From the NCBI GenBank assembly GCA_910588195.1, contig CAJUPN010000004.1, forward strand, positions 1 to 64,000: a stretch of DNA of 64,000 nt, written 5' to 3'. The translations under genes were made by a program, and so were the position numbers. This stretch comes from an uncultured Bacilli bacterium (GTDB lineage: Bacteria; Bacillota_I; Bacilli_A; RF39; UBA660). Shown piece by piece: positions 25,978-33,902 of the stretch (within the stretch, counting starts at the first letter, position 1; the number at the start of each line of letters is the position of its first letter). The notes below the pieces were generated by a model. That model worked only from the letters and a program-made list of their open reading frames with translations. It did not search any database and was not told the origin of the DNA.

Positions 25978-27467
25978 ATTCTTTTTAAACCAGTACAAGT
26001 TAATTCATATACACTAGTAGCAACTGACTCTAAAAATTTACGATCATGAGTTATACTTATAATACAACCATTAAAATTACTAAGTTCCTCTCGAATAACT
26101 GGATTAGACAAAGGTGAAACGTTTCTAGTTGGTTCATCAAGCAACAAAACATTACACATATCATGAACAAATTTAGTTAAAAATAATTTAGCAATTGAAC
26201 CATTACTTAAATCACTTATCTTGCCATGCATTTCTTCTCTAGTAAATTTCATATTACCTAAATACTTTCTGACTTCAGTCTTATCTTCAAGTGAAGTAGA
26301 AGCAACAAAATCAAGAGGTGTTTCATATAAAGAAACTATTTCCTGATAATTCTGTGGCATGTATCCAATTTTTATATCATCACGCTTAATTAATTCTTTA
26401 TAAATTAGTCTCATAAGACTTGTTTTTCCAACTCCATTTTTACCAATTATAGCAACATGTTCACTACCCTTAACAAGAATATCTACATTTTTAGCTAAAA
26501 CTTTTTCTCCAATACTTAACTCTTTTATATTAAAATTTAATATTTCTTTAGAACTAGGAAGAGTTACATCAGCAAACTTAAAATATATGCTTTCTTCTGG
26601 ATCTGGTACATCTGTTAAAATTTCTTTCTCTAATTTAGCTTCTTGAGCTTTTAAAGAATGCATTTTCATTTTTAAAACTTTAGCCCCGTGGGGATCTTTT
26701 CTAGAAATATTATTTTGTTGGTATTCCACACTTTGCATTACTCTATTTAATTTTTCTTCACGTTTTTTTAATTCTCTTCTTTCATTTTTAGCAATTCTAG
26801 TTTGATTATCAAGATCTCTCAAACGATAATCAATATATTCATCATATCCAGATGTAATAACAGTATGCTTGCATTCCATTTTCTTCTTCAACTGTTCAAG
26901 ATGTAAAATCATATTTGCTGTATTTGAAAGTAAAGTTTCATCATGTGAAACATATAATACTGGCTTATCAGTACTATTAATAAATTTTTCTAACCATTCT
27001 AAAGATTCAATATCTAAATCATTAGTTGGTTCATCTAAAAATAAAATATCTGGCTCCTCTAAAAGAAGTTTTAAAAGAGAAACTTTTACCAATTCTCCAC
27101 CAGATAAAGTACTAATTCTTTGCTCAAGAATTTCTTCATCAATAAAAAGTTCTGATAATAATTTATAAAAAAAATTAATTTTATCATAATAATCTTTTTC
27201 ATCTTTAAATAAATAACTTTTAACAAAAGTATCTTCTGTTTCTCGCAGATTTTGCTTCAAATAGCCAACCTTACAATTATTAAAATTAATACTACCAGAT
27301 ACTGTTGCATAGTCACATACACCCAATAAGGACTTTAAAAGAGTAGATTTACCATTACCTTCTTCTCCAATAATAGCACACTTATCTCCCCTATTTAAAG
27401 TTAAGTTTAAATTTTTTATTAAATATCTCGTAGATACCATTATATCTACATTTTTTATATCAAACAT
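25971..27467 (-). CDS. ABC-F subfamily ATPase (ribosome-protection type)
   Basis: Two ATP-binding domains in one chain with no membrane domain, 498 aa. Domain 1: Walker A GEEGNGKST, signature LSGGELVKVSL, Walker B ILFLDEPTNDLD. Then a charged interdomain linker of about 80 residues (ERRELKKREEKLNRVMQS), the part that in ABC-F factors reaches into the ribosome. Domain 2: GKNGVGKTS, a weak signature LSNGSIAKLFL, and VLLLDEPTRNVSP, where NVSP replaces NLD. ABC-F factors bind the ribosomal E site and displace antibiotics or relieve stalls. The regulated leader (27468-27530) favours an antibiotic-resistance or stress role. No drug class can be assigned. Confidence 0.9.
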   Translation of the reverse strand: MFDIKNVDIMVSTRYLIKNLNLTLNRGDKCAIIGEEGNGKSTLLKSLLGVCDYATVSGSINFNNCKVGYLKQNLRETEDTFVKSYLFKDEKDYYDKINFFYKLLSELFIDEEILEQRISTLSGGELVKVSLLKLLLEEPDILFLDEPTNDLDIESLEWLEKFINSTDKPVLYVSHDETLLSNTANMILHLEQLKKKMECKHTVITSGYDEYIDYRLRDLDNQTRIAKNERRELKKREEKLNRVMQSVEYQQNNISRKDPHGAKVLKMKMHSLKAQEAKLEKEILTDVPDPEESIYFKFADVTLPSSKEILNFNIKELSIGEKVLAKNVDILVKGSEHVAIIGKNGVGKTSLMRLIYKELIKRDDIKIGYMPQNYQEIVSLYETPLDFVASTSLEDKTEVRKYLGNMKFTREEMHGKISDLSNGSIAKLFLTKFVHDMCNVLLLDEPTRNVSPLSNPVIREELSNFNGCIISITHDRKFLESVATSVYELTCTGLKRIK

Positions 27468-27508
27468 TTATGCCTCCTATTATTTCGGCATAATTAAAAG
27501 TTTATGCC
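27468..27508 (-). promoter_or_regulatory. Competing hairpins in the ABC-F leader (putative translational attenuator)
   Basis: On the minus strand the segment order is GGCATAA (27508-27502), TTATGCC (27493-27487), GGCATAA (27474-27468). The middle segment can pair with either flank, both 7 bp. The last copy overlaps the ABC-F ribosome binding site and touches its ATG, so pairing there would hide the start. Five bases before the first copy a leader ORF ends. The layout is that of a ribosome-controlled switch; the direction of the switch is uncertain. Confidence 0.7.
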
Positions 27509-27512
27509 TAAC

Positions 27513-27530
27513 TTAAGCAATTATTCTCAT
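27513..27530 (-). CDS. Leader peptide MRIIA upstream of the ABC-F gene
   Basis: A five-codon ORF ATG AGA ATA ATT GCT TAA is preceded by a perfect GGAGGTG with a 5-base spacer, a stronger site than most genes in the window have. It lies in the transcribed leader of the ABC-F gene and just before its hairpins. Such tiny ORFs control erm, cat and several ABC-F genes by drug-induced ribosome stalling. Whether MRIIA stalls is inference. Confidence 0.7.
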   Translation of the reverse strand: MRIIA

Positions 27531-27579
27531 TTTTTCACCTCCATAGTTTTTTTAACATAAAACTTTTTCTTTCAAAAAA

Positions 27580-27608
27580 ATTATAACATGAACAATAAAT
27601 TTTATCAA
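27580..27608 (-). promoter_or_regulatory. Promoter of the ABC-F transcript
   Basis: Minus-strand -35 TTGATA (27608-27603), 17-base spacer, -10 TATAAT (27585-27580). Transcript start near 27573, so the untranslated leader before the ABC-F ATG is about 105 bases and contains the leader ORF. The -35 box lies within the T tail of the upstream terminator. Confidence 0.8.
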
Positions 27609-27636
27609 AAAGAAAAAGAATAATTTCTTATTCTTT
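27606..27636 (-). terminator. Terminator of the NatAB-like operon
   Basis: Minus-strand stem AAAGAATAA / TTATTCTTT (arms 27628-27636 and 27615-27623) with a GAAA tetraloop and a T-rich tail TTCTTTTT. It overlaps the permease stop codon. Confidence 0.85.
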
Positions 27637-28792
27637 AATTCCCAAATAATACTTTCTCAGATTTATATTGCTTAATAATAATTGATAAAATAACTAATAT
27701 TATTATAACTGTCGAGCAAATCATTAAAACCAAATTTATAACATCTATATTCCCAGCAGTTATATCTTCAAATAAAAGTGTAAAATTAAGAAATGGAACT
27801 AATGATAAAACTCTAGAAGAAGAAACATCAATCATAAAAGCAATCATACTTGGAAAAAATGAAATAAAATTAAGAGGAGTTAATGCACTTTGAGCTTCTT
27901 TAAATGTCGATGATTTACTTGCAACAGCGATGCATACTCCACTTATTAAAAAGGAATAAGCAACAATTACCACTAAAGAATAAATTATACTAGCTAAAGA
28001 TAGCATTAAATTAACACCTTCATAAATTTCAAACATTTCACCAGCTATAGAAAGAGAAGTTATTAAAAGTACTAAACTTAATACTCCTGTAATAAAGCTC
28101 GATAAAGTAACACTTAAAAATTTACCAATAATAATATCTTTTGCTTTAATTGGAAAAGTCAATAAAGTTTCTAAAGTACCCCTTTCTTTTTCGCCAGCAG
28201 TTGTATCAGTTGCCGGATATGTAGCCGATACAGTAATTGCCATTATAATAAATAAAAATCCATAAGTTGTAATATAACTCGAAAAATAGTTTTCACTTTC
28301 AGAAGTTCGTATACTTTCATTTACTGTTATCAAATTAATAACTTCATCAGGATTTATTTTTTTATCAGTTAAATAATTCCTTTGTAAAACTTCTTTATAT
28401 GCAGCAAATAAACTGTTAACTAACTTTAAAGAAAACGGAGCATTTGTATCATCTTCATCACAATTTAAGATATAATTATTTTCATTTTTTATAACATAAA
28501 GATTAAGATTTCTAGCTTCATATTCTTTAATTAATTCTTCATCACTATTAACAATAACTTCTATTCCAAGCTCCGTAGCAATACTTTTTTCAACTTCACT
28601 AAGCTCATAATTAAAACCTATTTTATTATAGTCAGAAACTTCTTTATTGGTTTGCATATCAAATAAAGCTGATAAACCAATTACTAATACAGGAATAAGT
28701 ATTGGTATAACTAACATCATTGCTAAAGACTTTTTATCACGAAATAATTCTGTTATTTCCTTTTTTAAAATAATACCAAATTTATTTTTCAT
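27635..28792 (-). CDS. ABC-2 permease, NatB-like
   Basis: Membrane subunit (385 aa) of a Na+-efflux-like or drug ABC exporter. After a first helix (MMLVIPILIPVLVIGLSALF) comes an external domain of about 130 residues, then about five to six helices, with the GEKERGTLETLLTFPIKAKD segment characteristic of NatB/YhaP-type permeases. The start at 28792 is chosen because GGTGA is 5 bases upstream; it overlaps the ATPase gene by 11 bases. Sodium export is known for B. subtilis NatAB; the substrate here is unproven. Confidence 0.85.
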   Translation of the reverse strand: MKNKFGIILKKEITELFRDKKSLAMMLVIPILIPVLVIGLSALFDMQTNKEVSDYNKIGFNYELSEVEKSIATELGIEVIVNSDEELIKEYEARNLNLYVIKNENNYILNCDEDDTNAPFSLKLVNSLFAAYKEVLQRNYLTDKKINPDEVINLITVNESIRTSESENYFSSYITTYGFLFIIMAITVSATYPATDTTAGEKERGTLETLLTFPIKAKDIIIGKFLSVTLSSFITGVLSLVLLITSLSIAGEMFEIYEGVNLMLSLASIIYSLVVIVAYSFLISGVCIAVASKSSTFKEAQSALTPLNFISFFPSMIAFMIDVSSSRVLSLVPFLNFTLLFEDITAGNIDVINLVLMICSTVIIILVILSIIIKQYKSEKVLFGN

Positions 28793-29549
28793 GTACTTCA
28801 CCATCACTTTCATCAATCAAAGCAAAAAATGCATCTCTTAAATTTGTTACCTTTGTAGACTTTTTAATATCTTCTGGTGTTCCTTCTTTTATAATTACGC
28901 CTTTATTAATCATAATAACATAATCACAAATATTTTCGGCCTCTTCCATGTAATGCGTTGAATATAAAATTGTTTTCCCCTTTTTTTTCTCCTCTTTAAT
29001 GAAATTTAAAATCACTTGACTAGATATAATATCAAGTCCGCTAGTTGCTTCATCTAATATGTAGTAACTAGGATTATGAACCAAACATCTTGCTATATTG
29101 ACTCTTTGAGTTTGACCAGTTGAAAGATTACCAATCTTATTATAAAGAAACTCTTCCATATTAAGCTTTTTAGAAATATCTTTTATTCTTTTTTCTAAAT
29201 CTTTTTCTGAAACTCCATATATATTTCCACACATTTTCATTAATTCATAACATGACAAGGTATTATATATTTTGGTGTTTCCCGATAAATAAGCTATGCG
29301 TTCTTTTATTTCCAACTCATTATCACGATAATTTAAATTATCAATCAAAACAGTTCCTTCAGTTGGTTCCAAAATTCCTCCTATCATTCTTAAAAGTGTC
29401 GTTTTACCTGCCCCATTTGGACCAAGAACTCCAACTACTTGTCCCTTTTCTGCCTTAAAACTTATACCATCATCGGCATAAAATTCTACCTTTTTCTTAT
29501 CTTTTGTAATTTTAACAAATTTTTTCCTTAAATCTTTTACTTCTAACAT
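28782..29549 (-). CDS. ABC transporter ATPase, NatA-like
   Basis: 255 aa. Walker A GPNGAGKTT, signature LSTGQTQRVNIA, Walker B YILDEATSGLDI and H-loop ILYSTHYMEEA. The STGQ signature and DEATSGLD are as in NatA, and the pairing with a NatB-like permease supports that class. ATG is preceded by AAGGTGAAAAT. First gene of a two-gene operon ending at the terminator 27606-27636. Confidence 0.9.
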   Translation of the reverse strand: MLEVKDLRKKFVKITKDKKKVEFYADDGISFKAEKGQVVGVLGPNGAGKTTLLRMIGGILEPTEGTVLIDNLNYRDNELEIKERIAYLSGNTKIYNTLSCYELMKMCGNIYGVSEKDLEKRIKDISKKLNMEEFLYNKIGNLSTGQTQRVNIARCLVHNPSYYILDEATSGLDIISSQVILNFIKEEKKKGKTILYSTHYMEEAENICDYVIMINKGVIIKEGTPEDIKKSTKVTNLRDAFFALIDESDGEVHEK

Positions 29550-29600
29550 ATTTTCACCTTACCTTAAACTAATTAAAAACTTCTCAGATATTCTATAATT

Positions 29601-30236
29601 TTAAAACTCTTTTTTACTATAAATTCTTTTCGATAAAAAATAAGATAAAACTAATAATCCTAAAACTATCATGGGAAATATATAAACTCCTGCTACATCA
29701 AGCATAGTGAGCACATTATTAGGAATTTGTAACTTAAAATTTAAACCATTAATAATTACATTTCCTAAAATAGCTACACTAAATATTGAAATAAATATTC
29801 CAATTCTCCCTTTTTCAACACCAAATTTATAAATGAGCGGATAAAATATTGCTTGTGTTAAAAGTACTCCTGATAAAGTATAAAGAGACAATTCTACTAA
29901 TTCTAAAATATCTAAGTTCTTACCAATTATACCACCTATAACTGATAATATAAATGAAAAAATAAGAACAATAATTTCTATAATTAAAGTTGCCACATAT
30001 TTGGCTTTAACGGCGTTTGTTTTCCCATTAGGAAGAGCTACAATAAAGGCATCACTTTTATTAAACTCATCATATGAAAACGTTGACATCATTATAGCTA
30101 TACTCATATAAATACAAAAGAAAGAAAATTCACTTTTCCCATCTAATGCTAAAATTGAAAATACCATTATTACTACCAACAAACTTCTTAAACTTCTAGC
30201 TACTATAAATAAATCTTTTTTAATTAATCCTATCAT
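29601..30236 (-). CDS. ABC-2 permease of a GntR-controlled exporter
   Basis: A small permease (211 aa) with about six TM helices in hairpin pairs: LLVVIMVFSILALD, CIYMSIAIMMSTF, IIEIIVLIFSFILSVIGG, LYTLSGVLLTQAIFYPLIY, IGIFISIFSVAILGNVII and PMIVLGLLVLSYFLS. It is of the ABC2_membrane_5 type (YtrC, PmtB/D). It overlaps the ATPase gene by one base. Third gene of GntR-ATPase-permease, the arrangement of ytr and pmt loci, which respond to cell-wall antibiotics or export amphipathic peptides. Confidence 0.82.
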   Translation of the reverse strand: MIGLIKKDLFIVARSLRSLLVVIMVFSILALDGKSEFSFFCIYMSIAIMMSTFSYDEFNKSDAFIVALPNGKTNAVKAKYVATLIIEIIVLIFSFILSVIGGIIGKNLDILELVELSLYTLSGVLLTQAIFYPLIYKFGVEKGRIGIFISIFSVAILGNVIINGLNFKLQIPNNVLTMLDVAGVYIFPMIVLGLLVLSYFLSKRIYSKKEF

Positions 30237-31096
30237 TATCTTTCACCCTTTATCATCATAATCATTAATTCTTCAATTGTAATTTTATCAATTACACAAT
30301 CTTTATATTTCTTTCTAGCAAGACTTTGATTTTTTATTAAAACTTCGCAATCATATTTATTTTTCTTATAAGAAACAATATCTTTTTTATCAATACTGTT
30401 CAAATATTCTTTATCACATTTTATAATCGCATATTGTTCTAAGATGTTATCTCTTGAATCCTCTAAAAGAACTTTTCCATCATTAATAAAAATTATATTA
30501 TCAGCAATATGCTCTAAATCACTAGTTATATGCGTAGAAAGCAAAATAGTATGTTCATCGTCACTTATAAATTTTAAAAATATATCAAGTACTTCGTTTC
30601 TAACTATTGGGTCAAGTCCGCTTGTAGGTTCATCCAAAATCAATAATTTAGGATTATGAGCAAGAGCACAAGCTATCTCCAATTTTTTTCGCATTCCTTT
30701 AGATAATGTTTTAATTTTAGAATTTTTATCTAATTTAAAATCAACTAAATATTTATAAAATAAACTTGAATCCCAATTTTTATAAACTCCAGTAAAGACA
30801 GAATCTAAATCTTTAATTAGTAATACTTCTGGAAAAAATATATCATCTAAAACAATGCCAATATCTTCTTTTATTTCATCTTCATATGAATTCATATCTT
30901 TACCAAAAATACTTATATTGCCTTCATCTATTTTTAAAATATTTAAAATGGATTTTACTAATGTTGTTTTTCCCGCTCCATTTTCACCAATAAGACCAAC
31001 GATAATTCCTTCTGGTATATCTATATTAATACCACCTAAAGTAAAACCGCCTTCATATTTTTTTACTAAATTTTCTATTTTGATTGCACTACTCAT
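30236..31096 (-). CDS. ABC transporter ATPase (YtrB/PmtA-like)
   Basis: 286 aa. Walker A GENGAGKTT, signature LSKGMRKKLEIA, Walker B LLILDEPTSGLDP and switch LLSTHITSDLEH. A C-terminal domain of about 80 residues follows. The start at 31096 overlaps the GntR stop (ATGAGTAG) and is preceded by GGAGAG; ATGs or GTGs 6 to 9 bases further up are possible alternatives. Cotranscribed with the GntR gene and its permease. Confidence 0.9.
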   Translation of the reverse strand: MSSAIKIENLVKKYEGGFTLGGINIDIPEGIIVGLIGENGAGKTTLVKSILNILKIDEGNISIFGKDMNSYEDEIKEDIGIVLDDIFFPEVLLIKDLDSVFTGVYKNWDSSLFYKYLVDFKLDKNSKIKTLSKGMRKKLEIACALAHNPKLLILDEPTSGLDPIVRNEVLDIFLKFISDDEHTILLSTHITSDLEHIADNIIFINDGKVLLEDSRDNILEQYAIIKCDKEYLNSIDKKDIVSYKKNKYDCEVLIKNQSLARKKYKDCVIDKITIEELMIMMIKGER

Positions 31097-31472
31097 TTTC
31101 ATCACTCTCCATTAAAAATTTAAATATTTCTAAAACTTCCTGTTCTGAAATATTATACATCTGAGCTAACTTTATTGATTTGTTTAAGAATATTTCTATA
31201 TCTTTTCTTGCTTGCTCTTTTGCCAGTTCAATATTTTTCGGGACTACAAAACTTCCCTTTCCTTGAACGGTTACAATATACCCATCCTGTTCTAATTCAT
31301 CATAGGCTTTCTTTATCGTCATAACACTTATCCTAATATCACTTGCCAATGAACGGATAGATGGGAGCATTTCATTTTCTTTTAAAACCCCACTCATAAT
31401 TTGTTCAATAATAGAAGACTTTATTTGCTCATAAATTGGAACAGAGCTACTATTACTTATTATCATTTTCAT
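31089..31472 (-). CDS. GntR-family repressor (YtrA subfamily)
   Basis: A winged-helix DNA-binding domain (PIYEQIKSSIIEQIMSG, LPSIRSLASDIRISVMTIKKAY, LEQDGYIVTVQGKGSFV) with only a short helical tail, 127 aa, as in the YtrA subfamily. ATG at 31472 is preferred since GGTGA lies 5 bases upstream. The inverted repeat at 31484-31508, covering its own -10 box, is its probable operator, so the operon is autorepressed. An effector is not visible; related repressors respond to cell-wall-active drugs or bind small molecules. Confidence 0.9.
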   Translation of the reverse strand: MKMIISNSSSVPIYEQIKSSIIEQIMSGVLKENEMLPSIRSLASDIRISVMTIKKAYDELEQDGYIVTVQGKGSFVVPKNIELAKEQARKDIEIFLNKSIKLAQMYNISEQEVLEIFKFLMESDENE

Positions 31473-31483
31473 ATATTTCACCA

Positions 31484-31524
31484 ACTGTTATATCAAATAT
31501 ATAACAGTATATAACATTTGTCAA
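31484..31524 (-). promoter_or_regulatory. Promoter and operator of the GntR-ABC operon
   Basis: -35 TTGACA (31524-31519) and -10 TATATT (31501-31496) are 17 bases apart. A perfect inverted repeat with 10-bp arms ACTGTTATAT / ATATAACAGT (31484-31493 and 31499-31508, 5-base centre) covers the -10 box. A second TGTTATAT lies in the spacer next to the -35. This is a typical GntR operator position for repression. Confidence 0.85.
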
Positions 31525-31535
31525 TAATTTTTTAC

Positions 31536-31565
31536 AAACAAAAAAAGTGTCTTTATAAGACACTT
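31536..31565 (-). terminator. Terminator of the 137-aa gene
   Basis: Minus-strand stem AAGTGTCTT / AAGACACTT (arms 31557-31565 and 31545-31553) with a 3-base loop, then TTTTTGTTTG. It separates this gene from the GntR operon. Confidence 0.88.
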
Positions 31566-31977
31566 ATATCTTAGGTACGTATTTCTTCTGTTCAGGCATC
31601 TTAGGAAATAAAGATTTATTAACTTCTTCTAAAGCACACTGAATAGTTTCTTTAGTAGCCTCTAACTGGTATAAAACACGTTCTGCTTCTACTTTTCTTA
31701 AAGCACGACGAATAAATTCTTCTTTATCAGTAATATCTTCTTTTTCTTCAACTAAAACTTGTAACTGACTAGCTAAAGAAGAGACATACTCATCTGCATA
31801 TTTTAAATTATCATAAACTTCTTTTAATTCTTTACTCTCATTTTCTTGAGCAATTCGAGTAAATCTACTTCTAATATCTTCTAAATAAGCTTCTTTCATT
31901 TCTTTCGTTTGGTAAGGCAAAACTTTTAAGCCATATTCCAATAAGGAAGCAGCTTCATACTTAGGATTAATTACCAT
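31564..31977 (-). CDS. Hypothetical coiled-coil protein (137 aa)
   Basis: Not recognised. A soluble, helical, Glu/Lys-rich protein with a likely coiled coil in the middle (around residues 45-110) and a proline-containing tail LFPKMPEQKKYVPKI. No cysteine pair, signal peptide or TM helix. The start at 31977 is chosen because the upstream in-frame ATG is part of a GAAGATGAT-type ribosome binding site. Monocistronic, with its own terminator. Confidence 0.6.
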   Translation of the reverse strand: MVINPKYEAASLLEYGLKVLPYQTKEMKEAYLEDIRSRFTRIAQENESKELKEVYDNLKYADEYVSSLASQLQVLVEEKEDITDKEEFIRRALRKVEAERVLYQLEATKETIQCALEEVNKSLFPKMPEQKKYVPKI

Positions 31978-32046
31978 AAATATCATCTTCTTTCATAAAA
32001 AATCAAATTTATCATAACACTATTTTAAAAGATAAACAATATTAAC

Positions 32047-32646
32047 TTATGATATTACTTTTTTGCTCCATGAAGAACACTTGCATTTAGGACATTTCAT
32101 ATATCTTGTTCTAAATGCATGCATCGAAAATAATATCTGCTTATAAGTAGGAATATATTTATGATGACATTTAGAACATTCATAATACCCAGCTATACGT
32201 TCAATTAATAAAGCATAAAATATACCTACGGCAAACAATATAATACCACATAATATAATAATAAATTTAACATAAACTGACACATTAATAAACGATGCTA
32301 ATAATATAAAAGAAACTAAAACAGAAGTAGATAAAATACCAATTAATATTTCTAAAATTAAAAGCTGTTTGTCCCTTTCTGCTTTTTCCTTAACTAATTT
32401 TAGAATAAATTTTTCGGAATCCTTATTATTTTCCATACTTTTCTCACCACTAAATAAATCACTTATAGAAATATCAAGAATTTGGCATAATTCAGGTATA
32501 GTCCCAGCATCAGGCATACAAATACCTGTTTCCCATTTAGAAACAGCACGATTCGTTATTCCTAACAATTCTGCTAGTTCATTTTGGGTAATGCCCTTTT
32601 TCTTTCTACACTCACTAATAAATTTTCCAATTCTAAATTGATTCAT
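32047..32646 (-). CDS. Membrane-anchored XRE-family regulator with C-terminal zinc ribbon
   Basis: Residues 1-65 are an XRE HTH (KGITQNELAELLGITNRAVSKWETG). Two hydrophobic helices (about residues 95-118 and 128-150) would anchor it in the membrane, and a zinc-ribbon-like C-terminus has CSKC and CPKCKCSS. 199 aa. This architecture is seen in uncharacterised Firmicutes regulators. ATG follows GGAGGCACTTT. The small membrane protein gene 20 bases upstream is probably on the same transcript. Confidence 0.82.
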   Translation of the reverse strand: MNQFRIGKFISECRKKKGITQNELAELLGITNRAVSKWETGICMPDAGTIPELCQILDISISDLFSGEKSMENNKDSEKFILKLVKEKAERDKQLLILEILIGILSTSVLVSFILLASFINVSVYVKFIIILCGIILFAVGIFYALLIERIAGYYECSKCHHKYIPTYKQILFSMHAFRTRYMKCPKCKCSSWSKKVIS

Positions 32647-32666
32647 AAAGTGCCTCCTTTCATATT

Positions 32667-33155
32667 TTAAATTATATAAAAGAAATTAAATATTGGACAG
32701 GAACTAAAAGTTGATTCTATAAATATATCTATATTTATTAACAAACTAGCAATAAGAGGTGCCACAAATAAAGCTAAATATGATAAAGACGTCCAAGGCT
32801 GTTCATCAATATAAATTTTTTTAAAAGAATAATTTCTTAATTCTTTTTGCTTCATACAAAAAATAAAATCATGTACCACAAATATAAAAGACCACAACGA
32901 AGAAGTAAAAAGAGTGTTAAGAAAATTGATATTATTTAATGTAGACATATAAAAATAAGCAGAAAATATTGTAAAACCAAAAATATAATAAGGTAGCCAA
33001 GGTCGAACTTTATTCTCCGCTGTTCTCATTAAATATTCATCGACCTTTCCATCTTTTAAAAGAAAAACTATTATTAAAGTATGAATTATTCCAGCAAATT
33101 TAAATAATAAAATATTGATTATATAACATAACATCGAAATTAATATATTACTCAT
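32667..33155 (-). CDS. Hypothetical membrane protein (162 aa)
   Basis: Not recognised. Four predicted TM helices: ISMLCYIINILLFKFAGIIHTLIIVFLL region, YIFGFTIFSAYFYM, LWSFIFVVHDFIFCM and LALFVAPLIASLLINI. The loops are short and the C-terminus is hydrophobic. It starts after AAAAGGATAG and ends 20 bases before the XRE-zinc ribbon gene, so it may be that regulator's partner. Confidence 0.6.
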   Translation of the reverse strand: MSNILISMLCYIINILLFKFAGIIHTLIIVFLLKDGKVDEYLMRTAENKVRPWLPYYIFGFTIFSAYFYMSTLNNINFLNTLFTSSLWSFIFVVHDFIFCMKQKELRNYSFKKIYIDEQPWTSLSYLALFVAPLIASLLINIDIFIESTFSSCPIFNFFYII

Positions 33156-33197
33156 TTTTTATCTATCCTTTTCTTTTAAGGTAAAATATAAAATAAA

Positions 33198-33722
33198 TTA
33201 TTTATTAATTATTTCAATAAACTCTCTAAAGTCCTCATCACTTAAATATCCACAAAAACTGTCAAAACAAATTTCATGCTTATACTCAATAAAATAATAA
33301 TTCTTACCCTTATAATTAATTTTATAATTATATTTAAATACTTTTAAATCTTCACTATCTTCATATTTTAAATTTTCTAAAATATTAACTATAAATGATA
33401 CATTTTTACTATTTGATATATCTTTAACTGTATCATCAAAATAAACTCTAATATCCTTGTCATCCAATTTATAATTCATAAACCAGTGCCCCATTTTTAC
33501 TCCTCTACTCATACTAAAGTTTTCCTTTGGAGAAACACCAACATATCTAACCACTTTATAACCCAAACCTAAATATGTAACTTTATTACCATCTTTACTT
33601 ATAAATTTTAGTACATACTTTGGTTCTTGTCCTGTTGTAACTCTTCCACTATCTATATAATTAGTGATAATCCCAAAATTAATTAATAAAATACAAGCAA
33701 TAATAAGCAACTTTCTCACCAT
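33198..33722 (-). CDS. Exported hypothetical protein with conserved LGLGYKVVRY motif
   Basis: An N-terminal hydrophobic segment (LLIIACILLINFGIITNYI) acts as uncleaved anchor or signal. It is followed by GQEPKYVLKFI, VTYLGLGYKVVRYVG and KMGHWF, a block I know from small uncharacterised exported proteins of Clostridia and Bacilli. The remainder is unassigned and contains two cysteines (CFDSFC). ATG at 33722 follows GGAGG by 5 bases; the frame is open further up but lacks a site. Function unknown. Confidence 0.65.
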   Translation of the reverse strand: MVRKLLIIACILLINFGIITNYIDSGRVTTGQEPKYVLKFISKDGNKVTYLGLGYKVVRYVGVSPKENFSMSRGVKMGHWFMNYKLDDKDIRVYFDDTVKDISNSKNVSFIVNILENLKYEDSEDLKVFKYNYKINYKGKNYYFIEYKHEICFDSFCGYLSDEDFREFIEIINK

Positions 33723-33810
33723 ATAATCCTCCAAATAAAGCATATAATCTAATTTCTTTATTAATTATATCATTTAGACTATTAAAAAACTAGTTATACT
33801 TAAAAATTAA

Positions 33811-33842
33811 AAAAATCAGTTAAACAAAAATAACTGATTTTT
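33811..33842 (-). terminator. Terminator of the 333-aa gene
   Basis: A perfect 12-bp stem AAAAATCAGTTA / TAACTGATTTTT (33811-33822, 33831-33842) with an 8-base loop. A/T tracts on both sides make it symmetrical; the only gene running into it is on the minus strand. Confidence 0.85.
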
Positions 33843-33902
33843 TATTTTACTATCTTTTTTTTGAAAATTAATACTCTTATTTTTTTCTAACACATACCAA
33901 AA

